Positions 1 to 11,115 of a stretch of 64,000 nucleotides of DNA are shown here, piece after piece. The position numbers were made by a program, and so were the translations under genes. The notes beneath the pieces are model-generated. The model had not been told where the DNA came from. It worked only from the letters and a program-made list of their open reading frames with translations, and made no database searches. Numbering within the stretch: the stretch's first letter is position 1; every line of letters begins with the position of its first letter. Origin of the DNA: Anopheles merus. Taxonomy: Eukaryota > Arthropoda > Insecta > Diptera > Culicidae. The DNA is taken from contig NC_054085.1 in assembly GCF_017562075.2 (NCBI RefSeq), forward strand, positions 13,419,222 to 13,483,221. The letters run 5' to 3'.

Positions 1-436
1 TTGACCCACATTTTATTCGCTAAGATTTCTTTGTGTGTAATCACGATCAGCAACTGTTGGTACGCAGACACAAATCCATCAATTTGGCGTGGCTAAGTTT
101 ATTTAAGTATGATTTTTGCTTACCTTCCTTTCGGATGAAACAAACGTTATCCAACAAGCTCCCAACGCTACAAATATGCGTACCTTATATGACGGCATCC
201 TACGTCTATTTGATGGGAAGTGGTGCAAAATAGTTTAGTTTAATGATCAGATTTTAGCCATGCAAAAATTCCAGAATCATCGAGAACTGTGCGCCCATTG
301 TACAATAATTGCGTTTGCGACCGGTGGCATTAGAACGGAAATAATGACGACAATAAGTCCAGTGCAGCAAACAGTTCAATGAAAGCTACTACAGGGAAAT
401 TATCCCGACCTGAGCATTCCATTAGTGTTTCTATTA
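1..436. other. No gene recognised (left edge)
   Basis: I see no coding sequence here. The short open frames have no family resemblance, no plausible splice partners and no signal peptide. The stretch ends at the TA flanking a foldback element. Confidence 0.5.
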
Positions 437-1255
437 CAGGGTTTCGAATCATATAAGGGAATACTTCAATCACTTAGGGCAGGGGTCTCCAAACTACGGC
501 CCGCGGGCCGCATGCGGCCCTCAAGAGCCTTTAATGCGGCCCGCGAGGACTGGGTGAAGGTTAAATTAAATAGCTTTCTGAACTGTTTTTTTTATTTCTG
601 AAAGATTCAATAAAAGAAAGCTGAAAAAATTTGACATATTTCATTAGTATTTTCTTATTATAACGAGATTTTAACTTCCACTCATTCTAAATGTAGCGTC
701 AAAATGGCCCTCAACAAGGTTAATTGTGAAGCAATGCGGCCCGCGAACTGAAAAGTTTGGAGACTCCTGACTTAGGGGAATGTTGCAAATCGGTAGGGGA
801 ATGTTGCAAGCAAGCTGTGGATGTTTGCAATCACTTAGGGGAGTTTTGCAATCGATTAGGGGAATGTTGCAAGCGTACTGTGGAGCTGTCATCAGACTGT
901 GGGTGCCGCTGTAAATACCTTAAAATATTTTCGTCAATCTTACTAACTTATCATGTTTAATTATGACTCCGCAGCAGGATTTATTTAGTTTATCATGTGT
1001 ACAGCAGAATCCCACACGAAAACAACTCCAAACGATGTTAAAAAAAAAACATCATCGGTACCAATTTGTAGCTTTTTACACCGGCACCCACAGTCTGATG
1101 ACAGCTCCACAGTACGATTGAAACATTCCCCTAATCGATTGCAAAACTCCCCTAAGTGATTGCAAACATCCACAGCTTGCTTGCAACATTCCCCTACCGA
1201 TTTGCAACATTCCCCTAAGTGATTGAACTATTCGCTTATATGATTCGAAACCCTG
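437..1255. mobile_element. Foldback MITE with TA target duplication, split by a hAT MITE
   Basis: The two ends are long inverted repeats. Both begin CAGGGTTTCGAATCATATAA and continue inward for about 180 bp, with a TA dinucleotide outside each end (435-436 and 1256-1257). The arms contain short internal direct repeats built on the words GGGGAATGTTGCAA and AATCACTTAGG. A non-arm centre lies at about 913-1070. The left arm is interrupted at 480-769 by a second element. It has no transposase, so this looks like a non-autonomous TA-inserting (Tc1/mariner-type) foldback element. The family assignment is inference. Confidence 0.8.
480..769. mobile_element. hAT-type MITE with exact 8-bp target duplication
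   Basis: The 290-bp element has ends CAGGGGTCTCCAAACT and, on the other strand, CAGGAGTCTCCAAACT. It is flanked by identical 8-bp copies of ACTTAGGG (472-479 and 770-777). It carries GC-rich palindromic words (GGCCCGCGGGCCGC) just inside the left end. The 8-bp duplication and the CAGGGG-type termini are hAT hallmarks. It is non-autonomous and sits inside the left arm of the surrounding foldback element, so it inserted later. Confidence 0.88.
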
Positions 1256-1524
1256 TATTTCGTATATCTCTTTGCAATATAGGCACAGATCACATTATTA
1301 GCTTAATTGTTGTGACGCTTCACCACCACTGAAAACAGATAGTAAGCATTGTTTATTATTTTGTGTAAAAGCTTTGTATTTTATAATGTATTCATCAATT
1401 CATCGGAATCTTGACGATCATGTATGCGTAAACTAAAAGTAATGTTTATAGGCTTGTCAGACACATAACTGGGTAGTGAAAATCGAGCAATCGTAACTTG
1501 CAAGGGATATTATTATGCACAGCT

Positions 1525-2264
1525 TCAATTCTTCCCTTTTGTCGCAGACCATCGTTCTTTCACATGTTCGGTTTTCACAAGACTACCGAACCAGCGTGTT
1601 TCAAACGCCAGAAGTACTCCCACCTTAATGTATGTTTTAACTTCAAGTAAAAAGTCTGTCGCTGGAAAAACGCTTGGAATCGGCCAGGCGGATGGCGTGA
1701 TATTCAGCACCATGGTATCGCCACGCTTGTATGGACAGCGAGGTACTTTGCTGTACTCTTTGATAACGTCGAAACATATTTTAATCAACAGATCGCTATT
1801 CGGGCGCCGGAGGAATGCACAACCGTCGATCCACCGAGAAAAGAGTACATTCTTGACCGCACCGTCTAGCGCTCGGATGTAGAAGACGAACAATGTCTGA
1901 TAAAATAAAGTAAATCGAAACAATGGTGGGGTGCAGTAGTGGCAAATAAAATGTGATGGTTCATACCTTCATACTGTTGACTGGTCGGTAGGCTTCAAAC
2001 TGCATCAGATACGTTACATTTAGATCATGCTCACCTATAGCTTGGATCGTTGCATTTACGTACTTCTCGTTACCTTTGATGTCGTAGTATTCGATAACGG
2101 GGTACAGCTGTGAGGACTAAACGGACAACAACAGAAGTCTGAGTAAAGCTGGGAAACGATCGTCGTATGTCTAGAGTATGATGATCACCACTCACGTTGC
2201 ACGTAACAGGACAAACATACCACAACGTAAAGGTTGCTAACAAGCAATATAGAGAAGATGACAT
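1525..2264 (-). CDS. DUF1091 family secreted protein, copy 1 (subfamily A)
   Basis: Three exons read 2264-2196, 2107-1967 and 1896-1525, giving 193 residues. Exon 1 starts at the first ATG and is a signal peptide (MSSSLYCLLATFTLWYVC...). Exon 2 has exactly 47 codons with N-glycosylation sites (NAT, NVT). Exon 3 holds the family core: SRWIDGCAFLRRPNSD, then RCPYKRGD, then a Pro-rich turn (WPIPSVFPATDF) and ETRW. The two cysteines (DGC and RCP) are shared by the whole array and probably form a disulfide. Splice sites are GT..AG and phase 0. It diverges from the family by having A instead of E in the FPE motif and a basic C-terminal tail. Function is unknown; the fold is probably an extracellular lipid-binding beta-cup (inference). 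It is the 3'-most member of the array. Confidence 0.85.
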
Positions 2265-3172
2265 TTTTATAGAATGGATCAATTCCCTTAATACTTATTA
2301 GTATTGATTTGTCTTTTTTTATCTGAAATAAATATAGTTGGTAGGTATTTTTAGCGAAATATTTTTGTAGCTAGACACTTTTATGTGCAATCTCTTGGTT
2401 ATAAACCAGTTTTTTCATCGGTGTTGTTTTGTTTTTCGGTACTGTTGGTAGAACCAAACAATAATCGATTATAAATTATTGTAGATGTACAGATTGTGGA
2501 CGCGATAAACTCGTAAAGAGCTGTGCTATTTCAATCGCCACCAATCATTTTTACATCATGTTCTAGAGGAATGACATAAAAGGGAATTAATTTTAAACGC
2601 TTAAATTGAAGTATGTTGCCTCCAATAAGTTTATTACATTTGGACAGCGAAAGACGTGTCAATTGAATTGCTTGCGCGTTTTTGTAAAGATGATTATTGA
2701 TTGACTTAATTATGGTTATGTAGACTATTGTTGTAGTGTTAAACATACTGAAACGGAAGAGCTTGAGCGCCAACTTAGAAAGAAAGCTTTTTGTATCCGT
2801 TCTATGGAAGCTACCGACACATTTCACCAGTAAAATACTTTATTTACAAAGTCCATCAGCTGAATGTCAACCTTCCTAATAATAAAAAAAAGTGCTAGGG
2901 TAAGGTGTATGGTCAAGTGTCATAAGTTTCATTGTGATTTATTGAACACAAAACGATTGCTAGTGGTTTGATTCAATTCCCATTACTCGTATTGGAAGTT
3001 AATTTCTAAATATTCGTCAATACAACATGAATTTATCACTTATACATAACAATGTTGTGCGTAGTGTTGTGAATGAAACATTGCAAACATAATCCGCTAG
3101 AGGTCGCGGCAACAAAATGCGAAACATGGACAAACAACGTATATCGAACTTTGAAGCATTGCAATTCAACAA
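2265..3172. other. Intergenic spacer between DUF1091 copies 1 and 2
   Basis: This AT-rich spacer should contain the promoter of copy 1 (left side, minus strand). The open frames are not supported by homology. I see no repeat structure and no confident promoter motif. Confidence 0.4.
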
Positions 3173-3898
3173 CTACTGCTGCTTTCGTCTGCCACCTTTT
3201 TTAATTTTTTCCGGCCGCATCAAGCTACCCTCCCAGTGCGTCTCCAGGATAAGTTCCGTGCGTGCTCTGGTGTACGTTTTGGCTTCGATTAAGAAATCCG
3301 TTTCTGGGATCAGGGCCGGGATGGGCAGAGCGGACGGCGTAATGTTTAGTATCATGATGTCTCCCGGCTTAAGCGGGCAGCGAGGAATTTTGCTGTTTTT
3401 CTGCACCGTGTCGTAAAACGTCTTCATCAACCGTTCCCTATACGGTTGGCGAACAAACTCGCAACCATCGATCCACCGCGATAGGAGCGAATTCTTTATC
3501 AGGCCGTCCAGTGCACGAACGGAAAGCGAAAAATATGCCTATGGAAAAATATAAAACAGTAGCAAAGCTGTCAGGTAGATGCGACGTCCGTTGAGCCAAT
3601 AAGGGGTCAGAAACGTACCTTCAAGTCATGTAATGTTCGATAAATTTGAAGCTCAATAACGTACGTTTTGTTCCATTCAACCTCTCCCAGTTCTTGGATG
3701 GAACAGTTTCCATATTTTTGATTGGCCTGGATATCATAATGTGTAACGATTGGGTACAGCTGTTGTTGGAATTGAATTAGTTTGAAATCGCATGCTCTAA
3801 CATCTTTGAATGTATAATCTTACCCTCATGTCGGATGTAACGAAGGATATCCACCATACTCCAAACAATAAAAACAAGCATCCTTGGTAAAGCTGCAT
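3173..3898 (-). CDS. DUF1091 family secreted protein, copy 2 (subfamily A)
   Basis: Exons 3898-3824, 3759-3619 and 3538-3173 encode 193 residues. The signal peptide is hydrophobic (MQLYQGCLFLLFGVWWISF). Exon 2 has 47 codons and begins LYPIVTHYDI, as in copies 1, 6 and 7. Exon 3 carries SVRALDG, SRWIDGCEF, RCPLKPGD, ALIPETDF and ETHW, the subfamily A signature. The C-terminus is strongly basic (KIKKGGRRKQQ). Exon 2 has an NCS sequon, which adds a third cysteine. Introns are 64 and 80 bp. It is secreted by prediction and its biochemical role is unknown. Confidence 0.85.
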
Positions 3899-4747
3899 GT
3901 TAGACTGATCGAATACTTTAAACTGCTAGAACAACCAAAAACGAACAACAAACTGATTTTTTGTTCTTCGTGTCTCGGTTATAAGCGCGTTGCGAGCATA
4001 ATTCAAAACAGATGAAAACAAAACTGATTTGTTTACTACTATAATTATTCGGATGTAGTTATGGTGCGCATGGTCATGGTTGAACAAAAAACGAGAAGCT
4101 TACCAGCATTCAAACCTTCATGGTTGTGCGAACCTTGTAATAAGCTTTGTAAAATAATAGGTTCTGATAAACATTCAATGTGTTGTATGTATTCATAGAC
4201 AGTTAATGGTCAAACGCATCAGTTGGTATAATGAAATGTGTAATAGCTTGACATAAAATTTCGTCTAGTGAGAATTGGTCGGTGGTTGTCATTGCAAATG
4301 ATGAATAAAACAGTACAATGTAGTTAAGGTTTTTTTTTGGCAAAATACGCTGCGATATTCATTACAGAATTTTACAAGATATGCCCAAAGATGCAAGTTG
4401 TCCTTGTACCTTACACGATGTAGGGATGTGCCTCTTACATGTGTAGAATATAGGTTAACACTCAATAGCAAACAATGACTATGTATCTATACTTCATGCA
4501 TCAGACAAACAATAGTACATGGAAAAGAAATTATTTAGTTCATAAATTGAGTAAATGAATAAAGGTTGCGAAAAAGAATCTGCATATAATCGTGCCGTTA
4601 AGCCGCTACTAGAATGAATACTATAAAATAAAATTTCTTGATGATTCTGACCTTAGAAAATCATATTGTAAGTGTATTTCAATCAGATTGAATGCGCCCT
4701 TGCTATGTTCCTTTAACAGTAACTGTTGGTTGATAGCTACAATATTT
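3899..4747. other. Intergenic spacer between DUF1091 copies 2 and 3
   Basis: AT-rich, with no supported ORF and no repeat that I can define. It includes the upstream region of copy 2. Confidence 0.4.
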
Positions 4748-5450
4748 TTATATCGTCTTATCAACATTAAACATTCGCACCAGCCTACCGTACCAGTGCG
4801 TCTCGTAGATAATATCCGCACCCGCTTTAACGTATCCCTTATTTTCGATCAAAAATCCACTCTCCGGGACGAAGCTCGGAACGGGCAGCATGGACGGCGT
4901 AACATTCAGCATGATCGTTTGGCCCGCCTTGTAAGGACAGCTACTTACCCTACTGTACTTCATGACGGGATCGTAAAACAATCTCACTATTCGTTCAGTG
5001 GGCGGCTTCCTATATACCTCGCAACCATCGACCCACCGGGAAAGGAGCACCTTCTGCACTGCACCATCGAACGCCCGTACCGAGTAGGAAAAGAATGCCT
5101 AGGAATAAAACACTGTGGTAAACATTCCTTTCCGGAAAGATGTAGGTATGTTTGGGGAAAATCAAAACCTTGAATTCCTTAATGTCACGCAGCGCTTCAA
5201 AATGCACCAAATATGTTCGGTTCCACTGGCGATCGCCTACCTCCACGATCGATGCATTTACGAACCTTCCATCCGATTGCAATTCTTTATGGTCGATAAT
5301 AGGAATGAGCTTATGTAATAATTATAAAATAAATGATTTATTGAAATAACTGTTTTGCTCTGTTGTATTATAAGATAATACCCTCATGTCTAGCGCCCTT
5401 AAACAGCTTGCATGAAAGGTTAGAATAAACAAAACGATAATGGCTTTCAT
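4748..5450 (-). CDS. DUF1091 family secreted protein, copy 3 (subfamily A)
   Basis: Exons 5450-5382, 5309-5169 and 5098-4748 encode 186 residues. It has a signal peptide (MKAIIVLFILTFHASCLRA), a 47-codon exon 2 and an exon 3 with SVRAFDG, SRWVDGCEVYRKPPTER, SCPYKAGQ, FVPESGF and ETHWYGRLVR. It is the closest paralogue of copy 4. Intron 2 (70 bp) and the flanking exon sequence are identical to copy 4, while exon 1, intron 1 and the 3' half of exon 3 have diverged. The intron 2 donor is the weak GTTTTG, also shared with copy 4. Function is unknown. Confidence 0.86.
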
Positions 5451-6167
5451 GTCTGCTGCTTGCTCCAGTGTAGCTAGTAGCTACAGCTATACTAACGATG
5501 ATGAGTAGAGTTTAGACGTGGTTTCAGTTTGTATACGTGTTTGCAAAAAACTGTAAAAAGAAGATCTTTTTGTCAGTAGTCTCAAATTAGACCATTATCA
5601 TACATTAGACCTAATTATCATTAATTAGAATTATTATTCTAATTTTAAGACATTAGATCTAAGAATACAAAAAAGAAAGGATCGAATATTAACAACCTGC
5701 AGTTGATAAGATTACGTTTTTTTTTCAATATTTTAGATGCAATTTGTACAGTAATGGCAATTTAATTGCTATGTAAACAAGAACAATACTGGGCAACGTA
5801 CTGTTGACAAGTCCATGAAATTCAGTGATCTTTATGGTTAAATGGCTAATATGACAAATGATTATGTAAGACCTATACCAAGGAATAACACGACAAGCCT
5901 CCAAGGAATAACTCTCCAGGCTATTGTTATTTCTTACTATTAAATGTGTAAAATGAAACTCCTGTACCAACGTATATAATTAGAAACAACCAACGGTCAA
6001 ATAACATCGCTTACAGAACATTATCTTCCAAATAAACGTCCTCAAAGATCTTGGCTCATAAATTGCAGCATTCCCTATTGGTTGTGTATTTCAAACGGTG
6101 TTAGGTGCACCCAGGCTATATATGACCAGTAGTGACTATTGGTCCGGTTGGAAGTCGCAGTGTTTTT
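5451..6167. other. Intergenic spacer between DUF1091 copies 3 and 4
   Basis: AT-rich with small palindromic ATTAGA/TCTAAT words around 5570-5670. No gene is supported. Confidence 0.4.
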
Positions 6168-6880
6168 CTATATGTTCTTGTTAACATTAAACATTCGCAC
6201 CAGCCTACCGTACCAGCGCGTCTCGAAGAAAAGATCCGCGCGCGCTCTAGTATATGCTCGAACTTCGACTAAAAACTCACTCTCGGGGAGGAAGCTCGGC
6301 ATGGGAAAATCGGACGGCGTAACGTTTACCATTATGCTAACGCCCGGCTTGTAAGGGCAGCAACTTATCCTACTGTACTTCATGACGGGATCGTAAAACA
6401 ATCTCACCATTCGATCAGTGGGCGGCTTCCTGTATAGCTCGCAACCATCGACCCACCGGGAAAGGAGCACCTTCTGCACTGCACCATCGAATACCCGTAC
6501 CGAGTAGGAAAAGAATGCCTAGGAATAAAACACTGTGGTAAACATTCCTTTCCGGAAAGATGTAGGTATGTTTGGGGAAAATCAAAACCTTGAATTCCTT
6601 AATGTCACGCAGCGCTTCAAAATGCACCAAATATGTTCGGTTCCACAGGTGATCGCCTACCTCCACGAGCGTTGCATTCAGGAACCTTCCATCCGATTGC
6701 AATTCTTTATGGTCAATGACTGGAATGAGCTGTTGAATATTTCAAATCAAAGGAAAAGGGTTCTTAGAATGCATAATTCTTGGATGCAACATATGGTCTT
6801 ACCTTCATGTCCAGCGCTGGGACAGATTCAATCCAAGAAGTGTACAATGCTAAGACAATCCAAATCCTGTATGGCTTCAT
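6168..6880 (-). CDS. DUF1091 family secreted protein, copy 4 (subfamily A)
   Basis: Exons 6880-6803, 6729-6589 and 6518-6168 encode 189 residues. The signal peptide starts MKPYRIWIVLALYTSWI. Exon 2 (47 codons) begins LIPVIDHKEL as in copy 3. Exon 3 contains SRWVDGCELYRKPPTDR, CCPYKPGV (one extra cysteine), FLPESEF and ETRWYGRLVR. This tandem duplicate of copy 3 lies at a constant offset of 1420 bp across the conserved tract. Secretion is predicted; ligand and role are unknown. Confidence 0.86.
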
Positions 6881-7265
6881 GGTTTGCCGGCTTACCCAGT
6901 TGCTGCAACTAACCAGAACTACTGGAAATAACATACGAGTTTAGTACGAGTAAAATTGTAAAATTTTAGTAAGCAAGCATAGATAATCAAAATGCAGGAT
7001 GAAATAAAAAAGACTGATGGATGGATTTGTGTTCGAAGAATTGATGAGTTATTAACGATTATTGTGGATCTGTGATATTATAATCTCTGTTATGGATCAC
7101 TAGCTTTTTTTCCAAAAAGCGGATTTATACTTGTTCGTATCAGATAAAACATACCAAACACATTTAGCTTTCTGTAACAAGTGGTACATAGGTTTGATCT
7201 GTAGAATAGTGAGTTTCCGTTGTTGAGAAAAGGTGACAGCATTCTCTGATGAAATGGGATAAATA
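6881..7265. other. Spacer upstream of DUF1091 copy 4
   Basis: Non-coding and AT-rich. It should hold the copy 4 promoter, but no motif is clear. It ends at the direct repeat flanking a SINE. Confidence 0.4.
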
Positions 7266-7279
7266 TATCACAAACCTCT

Positions 7280-7482
7280 TCTTCTTCTTCTTTGGCTCAA
7301 CAACCGATGCCGGTCAAGGCCTGCCAACACACTTTTGGGGTTGGCTTTCAGTGACTTATTGATTTCCCCCCATAGCAGGATAGTCAGTCCTACGTATGGC
7401 GGCACGGTCTATTTGGGGCTTGAACCCATGACGGGCATGTTGTTAAGTCGTACGAGTTGACGACTGTACCATGAGACCGGCT
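7280..7482 (-). mobile_element. tRNA-derived SINE (SINE200-like), copy 1
   Basis: The body is about 203 bp. On the minus strand it begins AGCCGGTCTCATGGTACAG, contains a box A-like TGGTACAGTCG and a box B-like GGTTCAAGCCC, and ends in a (GAA)n tail. It is flanked by a 14-bp target duplication, TATCACAAACCTCT (7266-7279 and 7483-7496). Two further copies occur in this window. The size and tRNA-like promoter fit the Anopheles SINE200/SINEX type; that name is from memory and not checked. Confidence 0.88.
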
Positions 7483-7519
7483 ATCACAAACCTCTAGTAT
7501 TCGTTTTAAGCAACAACTA

Positions 7520-8801
7520 CAGGTTGGCATTGTAAAAGTGATACACCTATTCGAGTGCCCCTGTATTGTGTTTTTTGTCACTGTGTGTCAAACTCATGGG
7601 CACATTTTGACAGCTTAATTTGTTTACTATTTATCGTGAAAAACTTACACTTAGTATTCATTTCAGTTTTCTCAGATATTATAATGGATTCAAGAAGCGA
7701 ACAAATAAAAATCTTGCTTGCGAACATACAGATTAGGCAGAAACTGTCTTATCTCAATTTAAGTCGATTATTCGTCTACCGGACCATCAAGCGATACGAG
7801 GAGACATGCACGGTTGTTCCAAAGAAGAAACCGGGCAAAAAACGGAGTGTTAGGATCAAAGCGCGGTGATCAAAGCGGTAAAGGAACGAGTGCGGCGAAA
7901 TCCTGCTCGCTCGGGAAGAAAAATGGCGCGTGAAATGAACATGAGTCACTTTGCCATGCAAAGTATTCTGAAAAAGGACCTTGGTTACAGAGCTTTTAAA
8001 AAGCTCTTTAAAATTCACGGCTTAACCAGCAATAATATTACCGAAAGGGTGACCAGATCTTGCTTGTTGCTGAAGACGCACGCAAGCCACAACATCATCT
8101 TTTCGGACGAAAAACTGTTCACTCTGGAGGAAACCTAGAATAAGCCGAATGATGGTATTTATGGAGCATGTATTCGGGATATAACATCCGATAAAAGCAC
8201 AGTCGAACGGTATCAAAATGCGTCAGCTTGTGATGGTATGGGGAGCTATCTCGGCCAAAGGGAAGTTTCCGTTATTGTTTATCGACAAAGGCGTGAAGAT
8301 CAACAAGGAGTACTATTTAGAACACGTACCATACGCTAAGAAGCTTTTTGGCAACGACAGCTTTTGCTTCCAACAGGATTCAGCTCCAGCCCATAAGGCT
8401 TCGATCGTTCAGAAGTGGTGCAAGGAGCATTTGCCAAGTTTTATCAGTGCATCGGAATGGCCTGCGTCGTCTCCAGATTTGAACCCGTTGGACTTCAACA
8501 TATGGGGATACATGCTTGGAAAGTTGGGCGACGTCAAACATTTGCATTTGGACGGATTCATGAAACGGTTGTTAAAGATATGGGACGAGATGCCGGATGA
8601 AGTTGTGCGTGCGGCCTGCAACGATTTCCAATAGCGCCTACGGGCGGTTATCAAGTGTAACGGTGAAAGATTTGAAATAAATTAAGTAAAATGCAGGTTT
8701 AGTACCAATAGAAGCTATTAAAATCGATTCCTAAGAGAAATCAAACCTGGCGTCAATTTTATTACAAAAACAAAGTGTATCATTTCTACGTTGCCACCCT
8801 G
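7520..8801 (+). mobile_element. DD37D mariner-type (ITmD37D) transposon, inactive
   Basis: The inverted ends are imperfect over about 27 bp. The left end reads CAGGTTGGCATTGTAAAAGT and the right end, reverse-complemented, CAGGGTGGCAACGTAGAAAT. A TA lies outside each end (7518-7519 and 8802-8803), as expected for IS630-Tc1-mariner insertion. The element is about 1.28 kb and encloses a broken transposase frame. The aspartate spacing defines the DD37D group known from mosquitoes. Confidence 0.88.
7684..8634 (+). pseudogene. DD37D transposase, frameshifted and stopped
   Basis: The N-terminal part (from ATG at 7684) is a helix-turn-helix region. A one-base frameshift near 7865 moves the frame to the next segment, which contains the first catalytic Asp in IIFSDEKLF and stops at TAG 8136. 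After another shift the frame from 8218 contains the second Asp (CFQQDSAPAHKA) and the third (SSPDLNPLDFNIW). There are exactly 37 residues between the second and third acidic residues, giving DD37D. Because at least two shifts and one stop interrupt it, this copy cannot make transposase. Length and order match IS630-Tc1-mariner enzymes. Confidence 0.9.
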
Positions 8802-8907
8802 TACACACCATGTAAAAGTGAATGCAAATAATAAAGCTCTGCAATGTGTATATTTCAAAATGATCGATAGTAAGCAATGGTTTACATTTAAGTTTGCATA
8901 AAAAAAA

Positions 8908-9628
8908 CTATAAACCTTTATCCTTTGCTTTATCAATACTTGCTCTAGCAAAACTACCGTACCAGCGCGATTGTAGCACCAGCACGGTGCGCTCTTTTAC
9001 GTAGGATTTGCTCTCGAACATGAAATCACTTTCCGGCATCACATTTGGTATGTGCCAGGTCGATGGCGTTACATTTAGCATTGCCTTATATCCCGGCTGG
9101 TACGGGCAGTAGATCAGTTTGCTTGAATTAGCGATAACGTCATAAAACAAACGCACCATTCGATCGGTCGGTGGCCGTCGCACGATCTCGCAGCCATCGA
9201 CCCACCGGGACAGAATCTTGGTCTTGATTGCACCATTCAGCGCACGTACGGAGTAGGAGAACAGGGTCTGGAAAGGAATGACAAAACGAACATTTCGATA
9301 CTGTGGATTCTCCAATATACAAACTACGAACAAACATTACATTCAAGTTTTTTACCACATGCAGTATGTCGAAATATACCAAGTAGGACTTGCTCAGCGC
9401 ATCATCTCCCACTTCCACGATCGTTGCGTTCACATATTTTTCGTTGGATAAAATCTCATGGTATGAAAAAATGGGTACAACCTGCTTAGGCGGAAACGAA
9501 AGATAGCAAATTATAATAATTCCGGTCTTCCGTGTAAGCTCTAGGATTACCTTGGATTCGCATGGAACGGTGGACACCCACCATATGATGAATGTAATGA
9601 AAATAGCACTGAAACACATGAGTTTCAT
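8908..9628 (-). CDS. DUF1091 family secreted protein, copy 5 (subfamily A)
   Basis: Exons 9628-9551, 9481-9341 and 9267-8908 encode 192 residues. The signal peptide is MKLMCFSAIFITFIIWW. Exon 2 has 47 codons with a NAT sequon and the KYVNATIVEVGDD segment close to copies 3 and 4. Exon 3 has SVRALNG, SRWVDGCEIVRRPPTDR, YCPYQPGY, VMPESDF and QSRWYGSFAR. The exon 2 donor is GTAATG and other sites are canonical. It lies directly downstream of the inactive transposon, which separates it from copy 4. Confidence 0.86.
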
Positions 9629-10395
9629 TCCGGAAGATTACTGGTAATAAATAAAAAAAAGTTATGGTTTGGCCCAACTCTCAGTATACCAGCGAGCAAA
9701 ACATTAGCATTGAGTAAAATGAATTTTTAATTGCCATAAATGAACTGGAGTTTGTTTTTTAAATTACTTAGTGTAAGGTGCAATTGATCGTCTTTTATTT
9801 ATCCATGCGAGATATCGATCGTTTACTTACATGAACATGAACATGGTTTGCTTAATATTAAACGTCCAAGAATAGAACACATATTACTTTCTATGTAAGT
9901 ACATTCAAATCGCTTTGTTTTGACGTACGTCATAATTAGATAAGCACGTCCTGTGTTATTTTCAGCGCTCCGTAAAAGGCAACTGTTGATATTTGTTCAA
10001 TTAAAGCATTCATTTAAAATAAGCATTGCTATTATAAACGGTTGGTTGTATTGGTTGCACTTACTTGAAACAGTCATATTGTCTAGTGACTAGTCTGGGC
10101 TGATAGCTGAGTGAATTGAAAGCTCATAAATGATAGACTGATTACTTAGATTGTATCGGATATATTTATTTCTGTGAGGATCAGATAAACGAAGTTCAGA
10201 AGAAAAAAATCCACTATAAATTTAACTCGTTTCAAGCGACATTTGGTTGGTGGTTTTAGTTTTAACAATATCAGTTGACAACTATCCAGAGGGTTGTACC
10301 TATCCATGCTCAGGAATTCTGCCTTTGCAACTCACATTAATATCAACAGTCAAGTTTTTGAAAGTTACTGATTGTGCTACCTTTCTTTTAACCTG
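9629..10395. other. Intergenic spacer between DUF1091 copies 5 and 6
   Basis: AT-rich, no coding signal, no repeat recognised. Confidence 0.4.
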
Positions 10396-11115
10396 TTAAC
10401 CCGATCCGATTTCAATCCCTTTTCGCGTAGACTCGTGCATTTTCAACGTACCCTGCCAGCGCGTTTCAAACACCAGCTCCGTGTTAGCCTTTGTGAAGGA
10501 CTTCATTTCAAAATAGCATTCCGACTCGGGGATCAGGCTGGGCATGGTCATAGCGTGCGGCGTGAAGTTCATCACGATGCTGTCCCCAAGCTTGTACGGA
10601 CAGCGAGGTATTTTGCTGTGCTGCTTAATTTCGTCGTAAATTATTTTCACAAACCGATCGCTCGCTGGACGCCGAAGGAACTCGCACCCATCTATACTTC
10701 GCGTTAACAGCACATTGTTTCCCAATCCGGCAAGCCCCGGTACACCGAAGCTTAGTACCATCTGAAAGAAATAAACGCGAGTGAACGTCGGATCGCCTTT
10801 TATGGTGGTGCAAGGAACAGCCCGCACCTTAACGTCCCTTATCACATGCAATATTTTGAACTGTATTACATATGTTTTATTCGTCACATGTTCGCCCAGC
10901 ACATCGATCCATGCGTTAACGTACTTTCCGTTGCCTTTGATGTCGTAGTATGTGACGATCGGGTAAACCTACGTGTACGGTTAACACAGACAGGATTGTG
11001 AAGTATATGATATGTTGGGCACGGTGTATGCTATTACCCTTTTGTCAAATCTAACGAAAGCCGTAACCCACCAAGTACCAACCAGTGCAATCATACAAAT
11101 GTAGTATGGTCGCAT
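10396..11115 (-). CDS. DUF1091 family secreted protein, copy 6 (subfamily A)
   Basis: Exons 11115-11038, 10968-10828 and 10761-10396 encode 194 residues. The signal peptide is MRPYYICMIALVGTWWVTAF. Exon 2 has 47 codons (VYPIVTYYDIKGNGKYVNAW). Exon 3 departs from its neighbours at the start (FGVPGLAGLGNN in place of SVRALDG) but keeps RSIDGCEFLRRPASDR, RCPYKLGD, LIPESECYF (an extra cysteine) and ETRWQGTL. The intron 2 donor is GTGCGG. It is most like copies 1, 2 and 7. Function is unknown. Confidence 0.86.

Noticed and set aside
671..1173. Two Cys-rich open frames (GECCK / CNHLGEFCN type), one on each strand
   Set aside because: They are the same arm sequence of a foldback repeat read on both strands; there is no signal peptide or conserved start.
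4688..5173. 161-residue plus-strand frame
   Set aside because: Antisense shadow of DUF1091 copy 3; the same kind of shadow occurs over most copies.
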